A DNA stretch of 36,803 nt from contig DATJJY010000012.1 of assembly GCA_035491895.1 (NCBI GenBank), forward strand, positions 1 to 36,803, read 5' to 3'. Each line of letters begins with the position of its first letter. Position 1 is the first letter of the stretch. The DNA is from DASTHG01 sp035491895. GTDB taxonomy: Bacteria; Gemmatimonadota; Gemmatimonadetes; Gemmatimonadales; GWC2-71-9. Shown in pieces: positions 32,167 to 36,803 of the stretch. The notes beneath the pieces were generated by a model. It saw nothing but the letters and a program-made list of their open reading frames with translations, was not told where the DNA came from and ran no database searches. The position numbers and the translations under genes are program-made.

Positions 32167-32187
32167 CGGCGCCTGGCGCCGTACGTT
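32167..32187 (+). promoter_or_regulatory. Palindrome plus TACGTT -10-like box before the cupin gene
   Basis: CGGCGCC (32167-32173) and GGCGCCG (32175-32181) form a perfect 15-bp palindrome about T32174. It abuts TACGTT (32182-32187), which ends 8 nt before the cupin ATG. The palindrome fills the place of a promoter spacer, as an operator would; it could also be a weak terminator hairpin of the upstream gene. Confidence 0.35.
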
Positions 32188-32195
32188 CACGCAGC

Positions 32196-32519
32196 ATGAT
32201 CGTGAAACGCTGGAACTCGGCCGCCGGCCCCTTGCAGCTGTCCACGCTGCGGACGACACTGCAGCAGGAGGGACTCGCCACCGCCTGGTGGTCGGAGGTC
32301 CCGGGCGCGCGCGTCGACGAGCACGAGCATCCGTTTCCCGAATCGCGCTGGGTGCTCTCCGGATACTTGCGCGTCTACATCGGCGACGAAGTGGTGGACC
32401 TCGGCCCCGGCGACCGGCTCGATCTGCCACCCGGGATGAAGCACCGGTTCGAGGTCATCGGCTTGTCGCCCGCCGTCTTCGTGACCGGGTCCACGCAGGC
32501 CGCCGCGACCGCTCGCTAG
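32196..32519 (+). CDS. Small cupin-domain protein
   Basis: 107 residues, one cupin barrel. Motif 1 is DEHEHPFPESRWVLSGYLRV (His-x-His and Glu ligands) and motif 2 is DLGPGDRLDLPPGMKHRFEV (third His), so a bound metal is likely. Such single-domain cupins include sensor domains, isomerases and dioxygenase-like proteins; no DNA-binding part is present, so it is not an AraC regulator. The ATG at 32196 follows TACGTT by 8 nt. Its TAG stop shares the palindromic CTAG with the stop of the convergent GNAT gene, leaving no spacer. Confidence 0.88.
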   Translation: MIVKRWNSAAGPLQLSTLRTTLQQEGLATAWWSEVPGARVDEHEHPFPESRWVLSGYLRVYIGDEVVDLGPGDRLDLPPGMKHRFEVIGLSPAVFVTGSTQAAATAR

Positions 32520-33493
32520 ATTTCCCAGTTCGAAAAGAGCACGCCTTCCGAGACGGGGCGCTCCGGATACCCCTCGAGGTGCATGCGCAGGTCGGTCCAG
32601 CGCACCTGATATCCCCGGGCCATGAGCGCGCGAAACGCACCCTCGAAGCGGCTCTGACAGCGGATCGCCACGCGGCGCAGCCCCGCATGGGCGGCGCAGG
32701 CCTCGACCGCCCCCACCACCCGGTCGAAGGCGTCGAGGTCGCGCGCCGCGAGCTTCAGCACGCGCAGCTCGTCGGTCGAGCGCTCCGCCGCAAGCGACGC
32801 CGTGTGCCAGAGTGCGTACGCGCTGAGCGCACCCGACCCGCCCGGCACGAGGACGGTGTCCCCCAGCTCGAGCTGTGCCGTGAGCTCGATCTCGCGCGTG
32901 ACATCATGGCCGGGCACCAGCGCATCGGCGAGGGTGCGGGCCGCTGCGAGCGTCTCGGTCCGCACCGGCCCCTCGAGCCGCGACAGCATGGCCGGCGCGG
33001 CGCCGCCGCGCCGCCGGACGGCCAGCTCGCGTGTCATCGTCAGCGTGAGGTGGCCCGGGACGAAGCCGAGGCGGGCGTAGAAGCCGATGTTTTCGACGGT
33101 GCGCGGCATCGTCTCGAGGCCCAGCGTCGTGACGCCGCGATCCAGCAGCCAGTCGGTGGCGGCGCGCACGATCGTCTTGCCGATCCCGGAACCCTGGCGA
33201 TCGACGCGCACCGCGAGCGGTCCCATCCAACCTTCACCGCCGCAGCGGTGCGCCACGTTGAAAGCGACGAGGCGGCCGTCTTCGTCGCGCCACACCATCG
33301 CCCCTTCGCCGGCGTCCCGCAGGGCGTAGGTCCACACACGCGGATTGAGCGGCGGCACGCGGACGCCGACCAGGCCGTCCCGCCGGTAGCGGTCCGTAAA
33401 CGCCTCGGCAAAGAGGCGATTCAGCGCTTCGATGTCGCGCTCCCCGGCCTGGAGTGGGCCCTCTACGCGCCGCTCAGGCAGCCACGCCCGCAT
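32516..33493 (-). CDS. GNAT-family N-acetyltransferase, probably two tandem GNAT domains
   Basis: 325 residues, cytoplasmic. The first domain (about 15-165) has the acetyl-CoA loop VDRQGSGIGKTIVRAATDWL and the typical ENIGFYARLGFVPGHL end. The second half (about 175-325) follows the same order less clearly and closes with FEGAFRALMARGYQVRWTDL, as in tandem GNATs where one domain is structural. The substrate is unknown. The ATG at 33493 overlaps the sbcC 3' end by 20 bp, so it is the last gene of the sbcDC operon. A role in DNA repair is not implied by this alone. Confidence 0.88.
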   Translation of the reverse strand: MRAWLPERRVEGPLQAGERDIEALNRLFAEAFTDRYRRDGLVGVRVPPLNPRVWTYALRDAGEGAMVWRDEDGRLVAFNVAHRCGGEGWMGPLAVRVDRQGSGIGKTIVRAATDWLLDRGVTTLGLETMPRTVENIGFYARLGFVPGHLTLTMTRELAVRRRGGAAPAMLSRLEGPVRTETLAAARTLADALVPGHDVTREIELTAQLELGDTVLVPGGSGALSAYALWHTASLAAERSTDELRVLKLAARDLDAFDRVVGAVEACAAHAGLRRVAIRCQSRFEGAFRALMARGYQVRWTDLRMHLEGYPERPVSEGVLFSNWEI

Positions 33494-35909
33494 CGAGCCC
33501 TCCCGCCCCCAGGGTCGCCGTCTCGTCCCGTACCGCGCTCACGCCCCGGGCGCCATCGTACTCTACCCGGATGACGCGGTCCAGTCCCTCCCGGATCTGA
33601 TCGATGTGCGTGATGACGATGACCTGGGGAAAGCGGTCCCCCAGCTGGCGCAACAGCCCGAGGACGTGCTGCCGGCGGCCTTCGTCGAGCGAGCCGAACA
33701 CCTCGTCCAGCACCAGGAGCGACAGGGGCTGCCCCGCCCGCTCCGCGATCATCTGCGAAATCGCGAGCCGCAGCACCAGGTTGGTGAGGTCCTCTTCTCC
33801 ACCGGAGATCACCGGCTTCGGGACCCCACTGTCGATCACCGTCAGGGTGTAGTCCTCGCTCAGCTCGGCGCTGTCGTAGCGCCCGTCGGTGAGGTCGGCG
33901 AGGAAACCCGAGGCCAGCTCGGCGATCTCAGGGCGCATCGCCGCGTTCAGCTCGGCGCGCAGCTCGGAGTAGGCCCGATCCAGCTCGTCGTGCAGCCGGC
34001 GCTTCCCCTTGAGCGTATCGATGTGCTGCTCGCGCGTCGCCCGCTCGGCGATGCGCCGGTCCGCCTCCGCGACGACCTCCTCGGCCCGCGTCAACTCGCC
34101 GCCCACTTCCACCGCCGCGAGCTCCGCCTCGCGCAACACCAGCACCGACCGGTCGTAGCGCTCCTTCGCGTGACGGAATTTCTCTTCCGAGAAGCCGTCG
34201 GCGGCGATCGCCTGGGCCAGCTGCTTCACCTGCAGCTCACGGCGCGACAACAACTGCTCGGCCTTCTCGGCATCCTTCACCAGCGTCTGGGCCAGTCGCG
34301 CGCGCGCCTCGAGCGCCGCCGCCTCCTGCACCAGCGGCTCGAGGGCGGTGAGCTCGGCGCGAACGGCGTCGAGTCGCGCGGCATCGTAGCGCGATGGCTT
34401 CGTCGCGAGGCGCGACTTGAGCTCCGCGAGCCGGGGGGCCTCTTCGTCGCGCTCCGCGATGGCGCGCGCCCGCTCCTCCACCTGCGCCTTCAGCCCGCCG
34501 GCACGCTCCGCCGCTTTCCGGCTCGCGTCGCGCGCGGCATCCCGCGCCCGCTCGGCCAGGACGACCGGCTCGGGCGGCTCGGTGAGCTGCTGCCCGCGCT
34601 GCTTGAAGAAGTTGCCGTTGAGCGTGATCTCCTCGAGCTGGCGGTCGAGCAGGCCGAGCACCGCTTCGTATTCCTTGCCGAGCGGCCGCTGGCAGGTGGG
34701 ACATGCCCCCTCGGGACCGAGCTCGGCGATGCGGTCGCGCTGCTCCTTCACGTCGCGATACTGCTCGCGCAGCTGCTGGCGCTTCGTCTCCGCATCCTGC
34801 CGGTCCCGCGCCCACGTCGCCCGCTGCTCCTCGACGTCGCGCTCCAGCACAAGCAGCCGCTCGGCGGTCTTCTTGGCTTCGCGCTCGGCGCATTCGCTCG
34901 CCGCCGCGGCACCTTCGAGCTCCGCGATGCGCTTGTCGCGCGCCGCCGCTCCCCGCTCGAGCTCGGTGAGCTGCGCCTGGGCCGCCTGGCGCTCCGCCGC
35001 TTCCTGCTGCAACCCCTCGAGCCGCGTCCGCTCGACTTGCAGTTTCTTCAGGGGCTTGAGCTCGATCGCCAGCCGCTCGAGCTCCGTGCGCGCCGTCAGC
35101 GCGTCCGCCAACTCCCGGTCGAGGCGCTGGAAATCCTGGCGCGCCGATTCCACGGAATGTTGAGCCATCGCGCGCTCGCTTTCGAGCGAGCGAATCCGGT
35201 CACGCCGGACCTCCCACTCCTTCCACTTCGGCTCTTCCCGACCCAGGGCGTCCTGGGCCTTGCGACGCGCATCGCGCGCCGTCTCCGCTGCCGCACGCGA
35301 GCGATCGAGACGCTCCATCGCGGTGGCCCGCTCGGCATCCAGCTGGCGCTTGTCCGGCAGCCCCGCTTCAAGACCTTTGAGCTCCGCCGAGAGTCCGTTG
35401 CGCACTTCGCGGACGCGCTGCTGCGCGAGCTCGAGCCGCTCGTAGCCGAGTACGCGTGACAGAAACGCCGCCCGTTCGACCTTGCCGAGCGCAGACATCA
35501 CCGCCAGCTCTTTTTGTCCGGTGAAGTACGTGTTGAAGAATTCGTCGTGCGACATGCCGAGCACCCGTCCCAGCCGCTCCGACACCGACTTGAGCGAGTT
35601 CGCCACGACCTGGCCGTCCTGGCGCAGCTCCGCCCCATAGAGGTTGCGCGTGACCGAGTACTCATGCGGTCCCAGCGCGAAGTCGAGGGTGACCTCGACG
35701 CGCGACCGTCCCGGCGCGCCGTGACGCCGGATCGAGTCCTTGTCGCCCCGCACCGCCTGCACGCCGTAGATCGCCCAGGCGATCGCCTCGAGCAGCGTGG
35801 ACTTCCCCGCGCCGTTCGGGCCGATGATCCCGGTGATCCCGGGACCGAGCTCGATCTCGGTCTCGGCGAACTGCCGGAAGTTCTCGAGCCGCAGCCGCTT
35901 CAACTCCAT
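33474..35909 (-). CDS. sbcC: SbcC/Rad50-type ATPase of the SbcCD nuclease
   Basis: SMC-like ATPase that, with SbcD, opens and cuts hairpins and blocked DNA ends. 811 residues. Walker A IIGPNGAGKSTLLEAIAWAI lies near residue 30-50. Long coiled coils rich in Glu, Arg and Ala flank a central zinc hook CPTC (Cys403, Cys406) that joins two molecules. The ABC signature is VISGGEEDLTNLVLRLAIS, Walker B LSLLVLDEVFGSLDEGRR, and the final His switch VIVITHIDQI. It is shorter than E. coli SbcC (about 1,050) because the coils are shorter, nearer to archaeal Rad50. The ATG overlaps the sbcD stop by one base (TGATG). Confidence 0.96.
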   Translation of the reverse strand: MELKRLRLENFRQFAETEIELGPGITGIIGPNGAGKSTLLEAIAWAIYGVQAVRGDKDSIRRHGAPGRSRVEVTLDFALGPHEYSVTRNLYGAELRQDGQVVANSLKSVSERLGRVLGMSHDEFFNTYFTGQKELAVMSALGKVERAAFLSRVLGYERLELAQQRVREVRNGLSAELKGLEAGLPDKRQLDAERATAMERLDRSRAAAETARDARRKAQDALGREEPKWKEWEVRRDRIRSLESERAMAQHSVESARQDFQRLDRELADALTARTELERLAIELKPLKKLQVERTRLEGLQQEAAERQAAQAQLTELERGAAARDKRIAELEGAAAASECAEREAKKTAERLLVLERDVEEQRATWARDRQDAETKRQQLREQYRDVKEQRDRIAELGPEGACPTCQRPLGKEYEAVLGLLDRQLEEITLNGNFFKQRGQQLTEPPEPVVLAERARDAARDASRKAAERAGGLKAQVEERARAIAERDEEAPRLAELKSRLATKPSRYDAARLDAVRAELTALEPLVQEAAALEARARLAQTLVKDAEKAEQLLSRRELQVKQLAQAIAADGFSEEKFRHAKERYDRSVLVLREAELAAVEVGGELTRAEEVVAEADRRIAERATREQHIDTLKGKRRLHDELDRAYSELRAELNAAMRPEIAELASGFLADLTDGRYDSAELSEDYTLTVIDSGVPKPVISGGEEDLTNLVLRLAISQMIAERAGQPLSLLVLDEVFGSLDEGRRQHVLGLLRQLGDRFPQVIVITHIDQIREGLDRVIRVEYDGARGVSAVRDETATLGAGGLDAGVAA

Positions 35910-36803
35910 CAGCTGCCGTCCCCTTCGCGCGCCGTCTGCTCGAGATACTCGACGCCGGTGCGCACGAATTCGTCGCGGGGGATGTCGGCATCGAGCAGGC
36001 GGCGGGAGAGGAACTCGCGCACCGTCTCGGGCAGGGTCTGGCGCCGCGACGGCGCTCCCGTCCCCGTCACGTAGCGTGACTGCGGGCGCCGCAGGTCGAG
36101 CTGAAAGTGCAGCGCCCGGGCCTTGTAGCCGCGGATCGCCGGATGGTCCAGATCGTGTGCGGTGGCGCGGGCCACGTCCCATACGAGCAGCCGCACGACG
36201 TTGCCGTCGATCGCCGGCTGCGCCGCGGCGACGGCGGCGGCGATCTTCGCGTCGAGCTGCTTCGCCGTCAGCCCCGCCCCCTGGATCGGCTCGAGCTCGA
36301 CGTGGTGACGCAGTGGTGCGACGTAGCGCGGCACCACGCGCAGCCCCGGCAGCTCGACCTGCAGGTAGCACTTCCCCTTGAGCCCCCGCTCCGCCTGGTC
36401 TTGCAGCTGTCCCCACGGGTTGGGCGGCAGGTACTCGAGGCTGCCCGAGTACCACACATTGGCCGCCAGCTCCTGCGCAACGTGATAGTGACCGAGGGCC
36501 ACATAATCCCACGTCGCCGGCGCGAGATCCTCGAGCGACAGGGGGGCGCCTCCGTAATCCATCGTGCCCCGCGCCTCGCCCAGCGCCGGGTACTGGCCGT
36601 GGGTGACCAGGACGTTGAACGTCGGGCCACCGCGCTCCGGCCGCAGCGACGGCCGGTCGGGGCCCACGAGCGCCTGGTGTGGCACCGCCAGCACCGCGCA
36701 GTCGAGCTTCGGAAACACCAGGCGGCGCGGCGCATCGATGACCACGTCGGCGCCGACCGCCTCGTACAGCTTCAGGATGCTGCCGGTCTCGCTGGTGCGC
36801 GGC
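35909..36803 (-). CDS. sbcD: SbcD/Mre11-type nuclease (5' end outside window)
   Basis: Mn-dependent nuclease partner of SbcC. The frame is open to the right edge: codons upstream of the ATG at 36745 read T-S-E-T-G-S-I-L-K-L, matching the stretch after the GNHD motif in SbcD, so the internal ATG is not the start and about 90 N-terminal residues are missing. Visible metal-site motifs are VLVTHGQYP and YVALGHYHVAQ; WYSGSLEYLPPNPWGQ is the typical cap region. The C-terminal part (DIPRDEFVRTGVEYLEQTAR) should bind the SbcC coils. It heads, or is early in, the sbcD-sbcC-GNAT operon. Confidence 0.95.
   Translation of the reverse strand, partial: PRTSETGSILKLYEAVGADVVIDAPRRLVFPKLDCAVLAVPHQALVGPDRPSLRPERGGPTFNVLVTHGQYPALGEARGTMDYGGAPLSLEDLAPATWDYVALGHYHVAQELAANVWYSGSLEYLPPNPWGQLQDQAERGLKGKCYLQVELPGLRVVPRYVAPLRHHVELEPIQGAGLTAKQLDAKIAAAVAAAQPAIDGNVVRLLVWDVARATAHDLDHPAIRGYKARALHFQLDLRRPQSRYVTGTGAPSRRQTLPETVREFLSRRLLDADIPRDEFVRTGVEYLEQTAREGDGS

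Noticed and set aside
33432..35459. Plus-strand frame of 675 codons antisense to sbcC
   Set aside because: Low-complexity Leu/Arg/Ala product caused by the coiled-coil codons of sbcC read backwards.

Overview
The window is dense, GC-rich bacterial chromosome with 31 protein-coding genes, two of them cut by the window edges. I see no rRNA or tRNA gene, insertion sequence, prophage or CRISPR array. The cell is Gram-negative: there is a chaperone-usher outer-membrane system, a likely lipoprotein and many signal peptides. All seven proteins with a clear type I signal peptide appear to be cut as A|Q, so the mature protein would start with glutamine. With the GC bias, the GH57-type glycogen genes and the RMDN-like TPR protein, this suggests Gemmatimonadota, probably uncultured. 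That assignment is inference and rests on no marker gene.

Layout. 1-1140: end of a CPA2 cation/proton antiporter (+). 1153-5582 (-): four-gene chaperone-usher operon with two DUF4402 subunits, a PapD-like chaperone and an usher with a C-terminal SdrD_B-like region. An AT-rich control region at 5583-5946 carries three ACGATGT boxes. 5947-14769 (-): alpha-glucan island with glycogen phosphorylase, glycogen synthase, a GH57 branching enzyme and a GH57/DUF3536 protein, preceded by a pyrimidine-nucleoside phosphorylase. No glgC is in the window. 14799-17014: an RMDN-like TPR protein (+) facing an exported M24 peptidase (-). 17090-20455 (+): GAF protein, NAD-dependent DNA ligase and V4R protein. 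20458-23698 (-): phosphoribosyltransferase, TldD and TldE/PmbA. 23750-26708 (+): TPR protein, a lipoprotein with an apparent CTG start, and a long-chain acyl-CoA synthetase. 26725-30420 (-): GTP cyclohydrolase I, an SDR, a propeller-M23 peptidase fusion and a Trm112-like protein. 30495-32519 (+): divergent CaCA exchanger, a 54-residue membrane protein and a cupin. 32516-36803 (-): SbcD (partial), SbcC and a double-GNAT protein.

Two genome-wide habits stand out. Genes within operons are joined by 1-4 bp start/stop overlaps (GTGA, ATGA, CTGA, TAATG, TGATG), which points to translational coupling. Several operon-first genes instead have a TTGCnn...TAnnTT promoter whose -10 box lies only 6-10 nt before the start codon, so their mRNAs are probably leaderless. 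The best candidates for something little described are the DUF4402 chaperone-usher pilus with its odd usher, the propeller-M23 fusion bracketed by inverted heptanucleotide repeats, and the coupling of DNA ligase to GAF and V4R sensor-type proteins.
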